This document shows positions 25,373 to 34,538 of a stretch of 40,049 nt of DNA, piece by piece; the first letter of the stretch is position 1, and each line of letters opens with the position of its first letter. The notes under the pieces are model-generated. The model saw nothing but the letters and a program-made list of their open reading frames with translations. It ran no database searches and was not told the DNA's origin. Origin of the DNA: Chloroflexota bacterium (GTDB lineage: Bacteria > Chloroflexota > Anaerolineae > UBA7937 > B3-Chlor); assembly GCA_030613785.1 (NCBI GenBank), contig JAUWLF010000031.1, positions 1-40,049 on the forward strand. Reading direction: 5' to 3'. The position numbers and the translations under genes were made by a program.

Positions 25373-26158
25373 TCAACCCACAAACTCCTTGATCTTCGCC
25401 ACCACGAAGTCCATCTGCTCAATGAAGGGCATGTGCCCGCAGTTGGGAACCACCACCAATTGGGAGTTAGGGAGCAATTGATGCACGCGTCTCGTCCCCT
25501 CCGCCAGGCTGGGCATGTCGAACTCTGAGGTGATAACGAGAGTAGATGTCTTCATGCTGCCGAGGTCCTGCGTCAGATCGGCGCGAGAGGAGTGCTTGAT
25601 GGCGTTGAGGGCCACATCCTTGGGCGTTTGCAGGGACATAGCCACCAGCTCGTTCAACAGGTTGGGATCGCCCGGTGGTTGGTGGAAGAAAGCCTCAGAC
25701 TGTTTGGCGAACATCTTTTCTGGGCTGATCCGATAGAAAAGCATGATCATCTGCCACTCGAGCCAACTCCGCCAGGAAAACAGCAGTCTAGCCGAGCTAA
25801 TGGCGATGATCAGCTTGTCCAGTGTTTCGGCATACCGTATCGCGTAGTCCAGAGCGATGAGTCCGCCCATGGATTGACCAAAGAGAACTACCTTTTGTCG
25901 TATCCCCAGCGCCTGAAGCAAAGCTCGGGTGTCGTCCGAAAAGGATTGTATCGTGTACTCCCCTTTGGGCTTTGCCGACTGGCCGTGGCCGCGCAAATCC
26001 GGGGCGACGACGCGATAGTTCTCAGCCAGAGCCGGTCCGAAGTCCTTGAAGAGCAGGCTGGCGCCGGTCCAACCATGAAGTAGGACAATCGGTGGTGCGT
26101 CCTCGGCTCCCCACTGTTCGTAGTACAGCTCTACACTGTCGATCTCTTGCTTCGGCAC
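25373..26158 (-). CDS. Alpha/beta fold hydrolase
   Basis: A 261-residue alpha/beta hydrolase of normal length. The oxyanion region is VLLHGWTG, the nucleophile elbow GQSMGG (Ser96), the acid lies in VITSEFDMPSLAEG, and the base is the His of NCGHMPFIEQ. These are the complete triad and order. A cap domain of about 60 residues (LFSWRSWLEWQMIMLFYRIS...) sits between. There is no signal peptide, so it is cytoplasmic. The GTG start at 26158 has AAGGAG and GAAGGA just upstream. A 39-residue membrane peptide follows in the same direction. The substrate is not predictable; esterases, lactonases and C-C hydrolases share the pattern. Confidence 0.88.
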   Translation of the reverse strand: MPKQEIDSVELYYEQWGAEDAPPIVLLHGWTGASLLFKDFGPALAENYRVVAPDLRGHGQSAKPKGEYTIQSFSDDTRALLQALGIRQKVVLFGQSMGGLIALDYAIRYAETLDKLIIAISSARLLFSWRSWLEWQMIMLFYRISPEKMFAKQSEAFFHQPPGDPNLLNELVAMSLQTPKDVALNAIKHSSRADLTQDLGSMKTSTLVITSEFDMPSLAEGTRRVHQLLPNSQLVVVPNCGHMPFIEQMDFVVAKIKEFVG

Positions 26159-26302
26159 CTTCCTTCTCCTTTCAACGTGGTTGCCTCGCTGTCCTAGGAC
26201 TCTGCCCTATGCATTGTACTGGTTCCTGCAACTCCTTTTCAACCTCCTCGGCGTGCAACCGTTCTGCTCCCTTCTAGCCATTATCTTGGCTTGGCCATCC
26301 CC

Positions 26303-26331
26303 TTGCCAACAGGCCCTCGGCGATGTACAAT
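26303..26331 (+). promoter_or_regulatory. Sigma70-type promoter of rarA
   Basis: TTGCCA (26303-26308), a 17-base spacer and TACAAT (26326-26331). The expected transcript start (about 26338) is only nine bases before the preferred ATG at 26347, just enough to include the AGGAGG. The ATG at 26323 would lie upstream of the transcript start. Confidence 0.6.
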
Positions 26332-26346
26332 GAAAGCAGGAGGGAC

Positions 26347-27672
26347 ATGGACCTCTTTGAGTACTCCCTGAGCGATCAACTGAGGAAGGACGCACCTCTA
26401 GCGGCGCGGATGCGGCCTCGTACCCTGGACGAATTGGTGGGGCAGGAGCACATCGTGGGACCGGGGAGGCTGCTTCGGCGGGCGATCGAGGCCGACCGGC
26501 TGGGATCCATCATCCTGTGGGGTCCTCCAGGTACGGGAAAGACCTCTCTGGCCTCGGTGATCGCCAACACCACCGAGAGCGCCTTTGAGGCGATGAGCGC
26601 TGTCACCGCCGGGGTGAAGGAGCTGCGCCAGGTTATCGCAGCGGCCAGAAACCGGCGGGTAATGAGGGGCCTGCGCACGATCCTCCTGGTGGACGAAATT
26701 CACCACTTCACCAAGACTCAGCAAGATGCGCTGCTGCCTCACGTAGAAGAGGGCCTCATTACGCTGATTGGCATCACCACGGAGAACCCCTACTTCGAGG
26801 TCATCGGGGCGTTGGTCTCTCGTTCACGGGTCTTTCGCCTGGAGCCGTTGAGTGACGAGGAGACCGCTCTCATTCTCGAGCGAGCCTTGTCCGACGCGGA
26901 GAGGGGTCTGGCAGACAGCGGTGCTGAACTCGACCAAGAGGCGCTGGCTCACGTAGTCCGGGTTGCTGGAGGAGATGCACGGATCGCTCTCAACGCTTTG
27001 GAGCTCGCCGTGGAGACAACCGACCCAGACGACGACGGGGTGCTCCGGATCACGCTGGAGATAGCGGAGGACTCGATCCAGCGACGAGCTCTGCTGTATG
27101 ACAAGGATGGGGATGCCCACTACGATACCATCTCGGCCTTCATCAAGAGTCTGCGCGGTTCTGACCCCGATGCGGCCCTCTACTGGCTGGCCAAGATGAT
27201 CTATGCGGGGGAGGACCCCAGGTTCATCGCCCGGCGGATGATCATCGTCGCCTCTGAGGACATAGGTAACGCCGATCCCCAGGCCTTGACGCTGGCCACG
27301 TCTGCCGCCCAGGCCCTGGAGTGGGTCGGCCTCCCTGAGGCGCAGTACAACCTCGCCCAGGCGGCCATCTATCTGGCCACTGCCCCCAAAAGCAACTCCA
27401 CGGGAGCCTACTTCAAGGCGCTGGCGGATGTGGAAGAGGAGGGACTTGTCGAAGTCCCTGATCATCTCAAGGATTCCTCCCGTGACCGCAAGGCGTTGGG
27501 CCACGGGGAGGGATACCTGTATCCCCACGATCACCCCCACCACTTTGTGAGACAACAGTACCTTCCGGATCGCATACAGGGACGACGCTACTATGAGCCG
27601 TCAGACGAGGGGTACGAAAAGAAGATCAGAGAGCGGTTGGAGGCCTGGCGGCGGCAGGATGCAGAGGGCTAG
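26347..27672 (+). CDS. rarA: Replication-associated recombination protein A (RarA/MgsA AAA+ ATPase)
   Basis: A 441-residue clamp-loader-like AAA+ ATPase. It begins MDLFEYSLSDQLRKDAPLAA with ARMRPRTLDELVGQEHIVGPG, the usual RarA opening. Walker A is GPPGTGKT (Lys65) and Walker B is LLVDEIHHF (Asp116, Glu117). Sensor and arginine-finger regions (ITTENPYFEVIGALVSRSRVF) and the C-terminal RarA tail (DPDAALYWLAKMIYAGEDP, RRMIIVASEDIGNADP) are complete. RarA acts at stalled replication forks and is tetrameric in characterised members. It stands alone with its own promoter; the upstream ATG at 26323 overlaps the -10 box. Confidence 0.96.
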   Translation: MDLFEYSLSDQLRKDAPLAARMRPRTLDELVGQEHIVGPGRLLRRAIEADRLGSIILWGPPGTGKTSLASVIANTTESAFEAMSAVTAGVKELRQVIAAARNRRVMRGLRTILLVDEIHHFTKTQQDALLPHVEEGLITLIGITTENPYFEVIGALVSRSRVFRLEPLSDEETALILERALSDAERGLADSGAELDQEALAHVVRVAGGDARIALNALELAVETTDPDDDGVLRITLEIAEDSIQRRALLYDKDGDAHYDTISAFIKSLRGSDPDAALYWLAKMIYAGEDPRFIARRMIIVASEDIGNADPQALTLATSAAQALEWVGLPEAQYNLAQAAIYLATAPKSNSTGAYFKALADVEEEGLVEVPDHLKDSSRDRKALGHGEGYLYPHDHPHHFVRQQYLPDRIQGRRYYEPSDEGYEKKIRERLEAWRRQDAEG

Positions 27673-27725
27673 GAGGCGCGGTCCATCCTGTGCAAGAGTG
27701 GTTGCCGAACGAGGTGGAAAAGTAC

Positions 27726-27754
27726 TTGACTTTTGGCCGACTATGTGGTATAAT
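27726..27754 (+). promoter_or_regulatory. Sigma70-type promoter before the PAS/GGDEF gene
   Basis: TTGACT (27726-27731), a 17-base spacer and a perfect TATAAT (27749-27754). The leader to the start at 28018 is about 255 bases; it contains a short hairpin CCACC/GGTGG (about 27799-27819) but no recognised riboswitch or terminator. Confidence 0.75.
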
Positions 27755-28017
27755 GGAACAGCGTTAGGCCTTCGTCGCAGGGTTGTGCCAATGCGACCAT
27801 ACCACCACACCGGGCGGTGGCTGGCGGTAGCTGTCTGATTCCGGCGCTCGCTGCCATCGTTTCGGTCACCTCTTGCGTGCCATCAGACCCGCCCTATGTC
27901 TGACCGAGACCCCTTGCCAGACTAGACCAGGAAAGTCAATACTACGGGTACGCGTGTTGTTCCCGGGGCTTGGCGGTGCCACGTGGTAGACAGACATCCT
28001 GGGCAGCCGGGAGTATT

Positions 28018-30774
28018 GTGGACCGAGAGCAACGAGGGATGGAGATCGAAGGACAGCGAGAAGTGCAACTCGAGGATGGACGGCCCGGCACGGACGAACG
28101 ACGTGCTGAAGCGCGGACATCAGCAACGGAACCTGGACTGGCCGAGGGCGGGCCTGACGAGAGGCGTCGCTTCATCTCCAGGTCCGCGCTCTTTGACAAG
28201 GTCGGCGCGTTGGTGATGATCATCGACCGCCAAGGCCGAGTTGTTTGGTGCAACCGGGTCATTCAAGAGACAACCGGCCTGTCGTTCGAGGATGTATGGG
28301 GCAAGCATGTGTGGGAAGTGCTGGCGCTTCCAGAGGATGCTGATGCTGTCAAGGGTGTGCTGGACAACCTGCGGACGGGCCGTTTCACGCGGGGGTACGA
28401 AAGCCATCTGCTGACCGAAGACGGCAGTGTGAGAGTGATCCAGTGGTCAACTGCTCCGCTCCTGGACGGTGATGGGCCGGTTGAGCACATCGTGGGCGTC
28501 GGCGTAGATATCACCGAGCGCAAGTGGGCTGAGGACGCGTTACGCAAAAGCGAAGCCCATTATCGGCGACTGGTGGAATCGTCAACTGACGCGATTTTTG
28601 TCCACAGCAAGGGCAACATCGTCTTTGTCAATAGAGCGGGGGCCTCTTTGCTGGGAGCATCAAATGCTGGCGAGATCATCGGTCGGCCTGTGCTGGATTT
28701 TGTCCCGTCTGGGAATCGAGCGGTCGTGAAGGAGCGACTGCAAAAGGGCCTGGAGCACGACACGGAGTTGGCGCTGATGGAGGACGGACTCGTCCGGCTC
28801 GACGGATCTGAAGTCCGTGTGGATGCCCATTCGATCTTCCCTTTCATGCACCAGGACAGGCCCTCAGTGCAGGTGGTTGTTCGTGAGGTTGACGTCACCT
28901 GGAAGGGGGAGGGTGAGCTCATAGACCAGCAGCGGATGTACGACACGCTGCTGAGAATCTGCACAGATGCGGTGATGGCGACTGATCTGAGGGGACGTAT
29001 CACTCATGTTTCTCCCCGAACGCTGGAGTTGTGGGGATTCGAAGGCACTGATGACCTGATAGGAGGCAGTACCTTTGAGCTCGTTGCCCCTGAAGACCAC
29101 GAGGAGTACATCAGGAGCCTTCAGAAGACCTTCAGAGAAGGGGTTGTTAGCGACATAGAGCTCACTTTGCTGAGAAAGGACGGGAGCCGCTTCGACGGTA
29201 GGCTGGATATGGCCCTGCTGAGGGATGTGCGAGGCAAACCTGGGGGCTTCATTGCCACCGCCAGAGAGGTCACCCCGAAGAAGGCACAAGCCGGCGATTT
29301 GGAAGCGTCGCATGGCGAGGGCGAGGAGTCCACGGCACTTCTGGAAGCTTCTCGCGCGGTCTTGCGATATCGCGACTTCGAAAGCGCCGCACGAGCCATC
29401 TTCACTTCGTGCCAGAACCTGGTCGGAGCTGGCGCCGGATACCTCGGCCTGATGAACGAGGATGCCACCACCGACGATATCCTCTTCTCAGAGCCCCTTG
29501 AGTTCTCTTGGGCGACAGGGCTTGCCAGGTCCAGGCCCATGAGAGAGCTGCGCGCTGAGGCATATCTCACTGGCGAGGCCATGTATCTCAACGAATTGGC
29601 CCCGGGTGAGGGGGCACTCCCCGAAGCGGAGGGGCAGCCGAGCGTTGATAGCATCCTCTTTGCCCCGCTCAGTGTGGGTGAGAACACCGTGGGCCTGCTC
29701 GGGTTTGCCAACAAGGCGGGCGGTTTTACCGAGGCGGACGCTCGCATGGCATCAGCCTTCGGCCAACTCGCCGCGGTTTCTCTGGAGTCCAGCCGTGCGC
29801 TGGAGGCGCTGGAACTGAGTGAGGACCAACTCCGTTCCGTTACCGAGACCACTGGCGACGCGATAGTCACTTTTGACGGCGACGAGCACATAGTATCCTG
29901 GAACCCAGGAGCGGAGGCGATTTTCGGGTATTCTGCTGAGGAGATGATCGGCAAGCGACTGACGTTGGTCGCACCGGGCGATCTGAGGGACGCCTACAAA
30001 AAGGCGGTGCATGAGGTCGAGTCGTCGGGCGACTCCAGTACTCTCGAAAAGCCAGCGGAGATGATCGGTCGTCGGAAGGATGGCAGCACCTTCCCCCTGG
30101 AGCTGTCCTTCGCAGGCTGGAGGACTCGAAAGGGCGTTTTCCTAACGTGCACCATCCAGGACATCACAGAGCGCAAGTTGGTTGAGCACGACTTGAGGCT
30201 GCTGGCGGACCACGACCATCTGACCGGCCTCCCCAACCGCGCGCTCTTCCGTGACCGTCTGACCCAGGCGCTGGCTAGCGCGAATCGGGAACCGCAGCGG
30301 ATGGGCGTGATGATGATCGACCTGGACCACTTCAAAGCGATAAACCATGAGTTGGGTCCGCAGGCCGGGGACCAGTTGCTCCAGAGCGTTGGAGATCGCC
30401 TTGCGGGGCTGGTGCGCTCTGACGATACCGTCGCCCGTTCAGGGGATGATGAGTTTGCGCTGTTGTTGCTGGGGATGGGAGAGCCGGCACACGCGAGTGC
30501 AGTTGCCGAGAGGATGCTGCAAGCACTGCGAGACCCATTTGCACTGAACGGCCGCGAGGTGAGGATCACGGCTAGCATTGGGGTGGCCTTGTACCCCGAG
30601 GATGGCACCGACATCGATACCTTGATGAAGAGGGCAGACATCGCCTTGTGCCAGGTGAAGGCGCAGGGGCGCGACAGCTACCAGCGGTTCGTTCCGATAG
30701 GGGATCGAGAGACTCCAGACCAGTCGTTGACGCGAGGGCCGCACCAGAAGATCCCGTCGGGGGCAAGGGCCTGA
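28018..30774 (+). CDS. Multi-PAS/GAF sensor diguanylate cyclase-like protein
   Basis: About 918 residues, cytoplasmic, no membrane segment seen. Domain order: PAS (about 51-165), PAS (180-290), PAS (306-420), GAF (440-597), PAS (601-720), GGDEF (730-895). The GGDEF domain opens DHDHLTGLPNRALFRDRL. The active-site loop reads SGDDEF (Gly809-Phe813 = GDDEF), so the second glycine of GG[DE]EF is Asp. The inhibitory I-site RxxD is present as RSDD (800-803), five residues before the loop. It probably makes c-di-GMP in response to signals bound by PAS/GAF domains, but the altered loop leaves activity open. No EAL domain. GTG at 28018 is the preferred start; TTG 27970 and ATG 28039 are alternatives. 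Confidence 0.85.
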   Translation: MDREQRGMEIEGQREVQLEDGRPGTDERRAEARTSATEPGLAEGGPDERRRFISRSALFDKVGALVMIIDRQGRVVWCNRVIQETTGLSFEDVWGKHVWEVLALPEDADAVKGVLDNLRTGRFTRGYESHLLTEDGSVRVIQWSTAPLLDGDGPVEHIVGVGVDITERKWAEDALRKSEAHYRRLVESSTDAIFVHSKGNIVFVNRAGASLLGASNAGEIIGRPVLDFVPSGNRAVVKERLQKGLEHDTELALMEDGLVRLDGSEVRVDAHSIFPFMHQDRPSVQVVVREVDVTWKGEGELIDQQRMYDTLLRICTDAVMATDLRGRITHVSPRTLELWGFEGTDDLIGGSTFELVAPEDHEEYIRSLQKTFREGVVSDIELTLLRKDGSRFDGRLDMALLRDVRGKPGGFIATAREVTPKKAQAGDLEASHGEGEESTALLEASRAVLRYRDFESAARAIFTSCQNLVGAGAGYLGLMNEDATTDDILFSEPLEFSWATGLARSRPMRELRAEAYLTGEAMYLNELAPGEGALPEAEGQPSVDSILFAPLSVGENTVGLLGFANKAGGFTEADARMASAFGQLAAVSLESSRALEALELSEDQLRSVTETTGDAIVTFDGDEHIVSWNPGAEAIFGYSAEEMIGKRLTLVAPGDLRDAYKKAVHEVESSGDSSTLEKPAEMIGRRKDGSTFPLELSFAGWRTRKGVFLTCTIQDITERKLVEHDLRLLADHDHLTGLPNRALFRDRLTQALASANREPQRMGVMMIDLDHFKAINHELGPQAGDQLLQSVGDRLAGLVRSDDTVARSGDDEFALLLLGMGEPAHASAVAERMLQALRDPFALNGREVRITASIGVALYPEDGTDIDTLMKRADIALCQVKAQGRDSYQRFVPIGDRETPDQSLTRGPHQKIPSGARA

Positions 30775-30936
30775 CTCATAGTCAGCCGCGCGTGCCCGTT
30801 TCCTCGTCATCACACCTCTGCCTCATCCGTTGCATGCGACTCACCACCTTGTCTGTCAGCGGAACAGACATCGCCTTGCTCCCCACTGACACTGCCCACG
30901 AACATTGTGAGCTTTTGAAGACGCAGTGATTCCTCA

Positions 30937-30965
30937 TTGACGGTGCAGTCTGTCGGTGGTATAAT
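30937..30965 (+). promoter_or_regulatory. Sigma70-type promoter of a short transcript
   Basis: TTGACG (30937-30942), a 17-base spacer and perfect TATAAT (30960-30965). The -10 box is preceded by GGTGG, as at 27744-27754 (GTGG). It sits about 255 bp before the restriction-methylase gene and about 55 bp before a strong intrinsic terminator. Confidence 0.75.
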
Positions 30966-30971
30966 GCGGTT

Positions 30972-31045
30972 GCACGACGCGAGGGAGCACGCTGGCGCGA
31001 CTGGCTATCGGCCAAGGCTCGCCTTGCAAGTGGGCGGGCTTTTTT
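30972..31045 (+). ncRNA. Candidate small RNA or attenuated leader (about 74 nt)
   Basis: A near-consensus promoter ends at 30965, and a complete intrinsic terminator ends at 31045 in the same direction. Transcription would start near 30972 and yield about 74 nucleotides with no sensible open frame. Internal self-complementary pieces (TGGC...GCCA around 31000-31015) could compete with the terminator stem. It may be an independent small RNA or an attenuator for the large restriction-methylase gene at 31221. I do not recognise a known RNA family. Confidence 0.5.
31017..31045 (+). terminator. Intrinsic terminator of the short transcript
   Basis: An 8-bp stem GCTCGCCT / GGGCGGGC (two G-U pairs), a seven-base loop and six Ts (31040-31045). 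It stops transcription about 175 bp upstream of the restriction-methylase start unless antiterminated. The remainder of 30775-31205 shows no gene. Confidence 0.75.
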
Positions 31046-31220
31046 GGTCCTCGTGCCAGCGGCGCGGTCGGATTGGAAGGGGCGAGAGCATCTTGACTTC
31101 TGTCTTGCACCTGAGGGCTCGTTCACCGTCCTCTGGGAAGAGGAATGGAGAGTCTCCGCGTGAGCCTCGTCGCTTGACTTGGCCATCGTGTGTCTGTGTC
31201 GCTGAATGGTGAGGAGGGGG

Positions 31221-34200
31221 ATGGTGGATCCAGAAGAAGCGGTACGCGCGCAAGCGCCGAAGATCGCCAATGCTTTCAAGAAGGCTGCGGCTGGGGCTCG
31301 AAACGAGGCGGAGTTTCGGACAGCAGCGACTCGCATCATAGCCGACTTCGCGGAGGACCTCGATCTGACGCTTGACCTTCGCGAGGAGTACACCCTCATC
31401 AACGGGCGCGCCGACGCGGTGTACAACCGTTTCGTCATCGAATACGAGCCCCCAGGGTCACTGAAGGAGAGCAACCGGTATGGCTCCAATCAGCACGCCC
31501 TTGGCCAGGTGAGGCAGTATCTGGAAGAGCTCAGCCGTGTGGAAAGGCAGCGCCGCAAACGTCTGGCGGGGGTGGCGACGGATGGCAACTACTACATCTT
31601 CGTGCGCTTCCGCGATGACCACTGGCATGTGGATGACGCTGTACCGGTCGCACCTGCGTCCACGGAGAGGTTCCTACGCTACCTGACCTCCCTGAGCACC
31701 GAGCTTGCCCTGACTCCCGAGAATCTCCTGCGGGACTTCGGCGAGAGTACGGCGGTGGCGAGGACGTGCGTGGGGACGCTGCACGGGGCGCTCGCGGCGA
31801 CCGGGCACGTCAAGGTGAAGACGCTCTTCCAGCAGTGGCAGCGGCAGTTCAGCGAGGTGTGCGGGTGGGAGAAGCAATCGTCCCGGCTGGACATACCCAC
31901 GCTGGCGGCGAATTTCGGGGTTACCGTGGAAGCGCCTGATCCTCTGCTGTTGTTCTTCGCCATCCATACCTACTACGCCACCTTCATCAAGCTCCTGGCC
32001 GTGCAGATAGCCTCCTACTATGCCTTCCCCAGGCTGGGCACTGGCCTCCACCAGGTGGCGACCTACCGCAGCGAGAGACTGCGCGCGTACCTGGACAACA
32101 TGGAGCGGGGCGGGGTCTTCAGCGATTTCGGCATCAACAACTTCCTGGAAGGAGATTTCTTCGGCTGGTATCTGGACATCTGGAGCGAGGACTTGGACCA
32201 GGCCATCCGGCGCGTCATCACCGAGCTGTCCAACTACTCGCTGGTCACGCTGGACGTGGACCCCGAGGAGACGCGCGACCTGTTGAAGAAGTTGTATCAG
32301 AACTTGATGCCCAGGAAGTTGAGGCACGCTTTGGGGGAGTACTATACCCCCGACTGGCTGGCCGAGCGGCTCTTGAACCAGCTCTGTGGTGCGCCGAGCA
32401 AGGGCGAGAGGCCCACGATTGACCCCAAGAAGCGGCTGTTGGACCCGGCGTGCGGTTCTGGCACCTTCCTGGTGCTGGCCATCAGGCGGAGGCGCAACTG
32501 GGCAGAAGAACAGATGATGCCGGAGCACGAGGCGCTGGAGATGATCCTGGCCAACGTGGTGGGCTTCGACCTCAACCCCCTGGCTGTGATCTCCGCGCGG
32601 ACCAACTACCTGCTGGCTCTGGGCGACCTGATCCAGCATCGGCGAGGCGAGATCAGCATCCCGGTCTATCTTGCGGACTCGATCATGACGCCCACGACGG
32701 GGGAGACCCTCTTCGAGCAGGGGGGCTACACCTTCAACACGGCGGTGGGCAAGTTCTCTGTGCCACGGTCCCTGGTGGATGCCCAGGCGATAGACCGGCT
32801 GGCAACCATGCTGGAGGAGTGCGTGGACGCGGAACTGACCAAGAAGCAGTTCGAGTCACGCGCAGGGGGGACCTTCCCGCAACTGGCGGAGGACAAGGGC
32901 CAACTGAGCGTCGCGACGGAACTGTACGGGCGGTTGAAGGAGCTGGACGAGCAAGGCATCAACGGCATCTGGGCGCGGGTGATCAAGAACGCCTTCGCCC
33001 CGCTCTTCCAGGGCCGCTTCGACTACGTGATGGGCAATCCACCCTGGGTGAACTGGGAGAGCCTGCCGGAGGAGTATCGGCAGGAGACCATTGCTCTGTG
33101 GCAGCATCACGGTCTTTTCCCTCACAGGGGCATGGACGCCATCCTCGGCAAAGGCAAGAAGGACATCTCCATGCTCATGACCTATGTAGCGATGGACAAC
33201 TACCTGAAGGACAGAGGCCGCTTGGGATTCCTGATCACGCAGTCTGTGTTCAAGACAGCAGGGGCAGGGCAGGGCTTTCGCAGATTTGAGCTAGGGAGTG
33301 GCACGTCGATTGCCCCTGTGCACGTGGATGACATGTCGGAATTGAAGCCCTTCCCAGGTGCGGCCAACCGCACGTCCATAGTGGTCCTGGAACGGAACAG
33401 AATGGCCAACTACCCCGTGCCCTACGCCTACTGGCGAGGGATGGAGGGCAGGCGCACAATCCCAGAGGATGTCAGCTTGGAGGAAGCGAGCGAGATGACC
33501 GTGCGGCGGAACTTCGTGGCGGCGCCTGTGGACGACAAAGACGTCACCTCGCCTTGGATCACTGGTCGTCGCCGTGCCCTGGAAGCGGTGAAGAAGGTCC
33601 TCGGACGGTCGGACTATGGGGCGAAGGCTGGTGCGTGCACGTGGCTCAACGGTGTCTACTGGATGGAAGTTGTGGGGAGCCGTCCGGATGGAAAGGTGGT
33701 GGTCAGCAACCTCACGAGGGGCGCCAAGAGGAAGGTGAGCAAGGTGCAGGTCGCCATCGAGGGTGACCTTCTCTACCCGCTGCTACGCGGGCGCGATGTC
33801 CGGCGATGGCACGCCAGCCCTTCAGCACACATCCTGATGGTGCAAGATCCGGAGAAGCGACGGGGATACGAAGAGGACTGGCTTCGCCTTGAGTATCCGA
33901 AGACTTACAGGTACTTGAAGCGCTTCGAGTCCCAATTGCGCAGTCGGTCGGGGTATCGCCGGTACTTCGGGGAAGCCGACCCGTTCTACTCCATGTTCGA
34001 TGTGGCCACGTACACGTTCGCTCCGTTCAAGGTGGTGTGGCCTTGGATATCTGTGGCGCTAGCCGCGGCAGTAGTGAGCCTCGATGACAATGGGAAAGTG
34101 GTGGTACCGGACCACAACGTTTCCCTTGTCGCTTTCGATGATGCCGACGAGGCCCACTTCTTCTGCGCATGTCTCAATTGCAGTCCGGCCAACTACACCG

Positions 34201-34466
34201 CCATTTCGTCATACTCCGGCGGCGGAGGTGGGATTGCATCACCTAGTGTACTGGATCGGATACATGTCCCAGCGTACGACGCCGACAATCCTCTCCATGC
34301 CCGCCTCGCCGCTCTGTCACGCGAGGCCCATGGGGCGATGACGAACGGAGATACCCGGCACGTCGCTGGGGTGGAGCAGGAGATAGACGAACTGGCTGCG
34401 GAGTTGTGGGGTCTGACCCCTCAAGAGCTGGCGGACATCAAGCGCAGCCTGGCAGAGTTGCAATGA
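31221..34466 (+). CDS. Type IIG-like restriction-modification enzyme (N6-adenine DNA methylase)
   Basis: A protein of 1081 residues combining restriction and modification parts. An N-terminal PD-(D/E)xK-like segment has GRADAVYNRFVIEYEPPG: Asp65, Glu74, but Glu76 where Lys is usual. The methylase core shows motif I LLDPACGSGTFLVLA (Asp408-Thr415) and motif IV NPPW (606-609) in VMGNPPWVNWESLPEEYR, giving N6-adenine methylation. The C-terminal 450 residues look like a target-recognition domain (YPLLRGRDVRRWHA, YKTYRYLKRFE-like). No separate specificity, nuclease or BREX genes lie nearby. AGGAGG precedes the ATG at 31221; an ATG at 31206 is possible. It probably defends against foreign DNA as a single-polypeptide system. 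Confidence 0.88.
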   Translation: MVDPEEAVRAQAPKIANAFKKAAAGARNEAEFRTAATRIIADFAEDLDLTLDLREEYTLINGRADAVYNRFVIEYEPPGSLKESNRYGSNQHALGQVRQYLEELSRVERQRRKRLAGVATDGNYYIFVRFRDDHWHVDDAVPVAPASTERFLRYLTSLSTELALTPENLLRDFGESTAVARTCVGTLHGALAATGHVKVKTLFQQWQRQFSEVCGWEKQSSRLDIPTLAANFGVTVEAPDPLLLFFAIHTYYATFIKLLAVQIASYYAFPRLGTGLHQVATYRSERLRAYLDNMERGGVFSDFGINNFLEGDFFGWYLDIWSEDLDQAIRRVITELSNYSLVTLDVDPEETRDLLKKLYQNLMPRKLRHALGEYYTPDWLAERLLNQLCGAPSKGERPTIDPKKRLLDPACGSGTFLVLAIRRRRNWAEEQMMPEHEALEMILANVVGFDLNPLAVISARTNYLLALGDLIQHRRGEISIPVYLADSIMTPTTGETLFEQGGYTFNTAVGKFSVPRSLVDAQAIDRLATMLEECVDAELTKKQFESRAGGTFPQLAEDKGQLSVATELYGRLKELDEQGINGIWARVIKNAFAPLFQGRFDYVMGNPPWVNWESLPEEYRQETIALWQHHGLFPHRGMDAILGKGKKDISMLMTYVAMDNYLKDRGRLGFLITQSVFKTAGAGQGFRRFELGSGTSIAPVHVDDMSELKPFPGAANRTSIVVLERNRMANYPVPYAYWRGMEGRRTIPEDVSLEEASEMTVRRNFVAAPVDDKDVTSPWITGRRRALEAVKKVLGRSDYGAKAGACTWLNGVYWMEVVGSRPDGKVVVSNLTRGAKRKVSKVQVAIEGDLLYPLLRGRDVRRWHASPSAHILMVQDPEKRRGYEEDWLRLEYPKTYRYLKRFESQLRSRSGYRRYFGEADPFYSMFDVATYTFAPFKVVWPWISVALAAAVVSLDDNGKVVVPDHNVSLVAFDDADEAHFFCACLNCSPANYTAISSYSGGGGGIASPSVLDRIHVPAYDADNPLHARLAALSREAHGAMTNGDTRHVAGVEQEIDELAAELWGLTPQELADIKRSLAELQ

Positions 34467-34538
34467 GATCCTGTTTGCTGGGTTGCACGGTGAACGAGCG
34501 ACCACTCATGCATCATCTTGCCATGAGGATAGGCTAGT

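Noticed and set aside
23815..25422. 535-codon open frame on the - strand opposite the ferredoxin and alcohol dehydrogenase genes
   Set aside because: It is a shadow of two well-supported genes, with no family motif and low-complexity His/Arg-rich wording.
31221..34466. BREX PglX methylase
   Set aside because: No brxA, brxB, brxC or pglZ genes around it, and an N-terminal nuclease-like segment fits Type IIG better.
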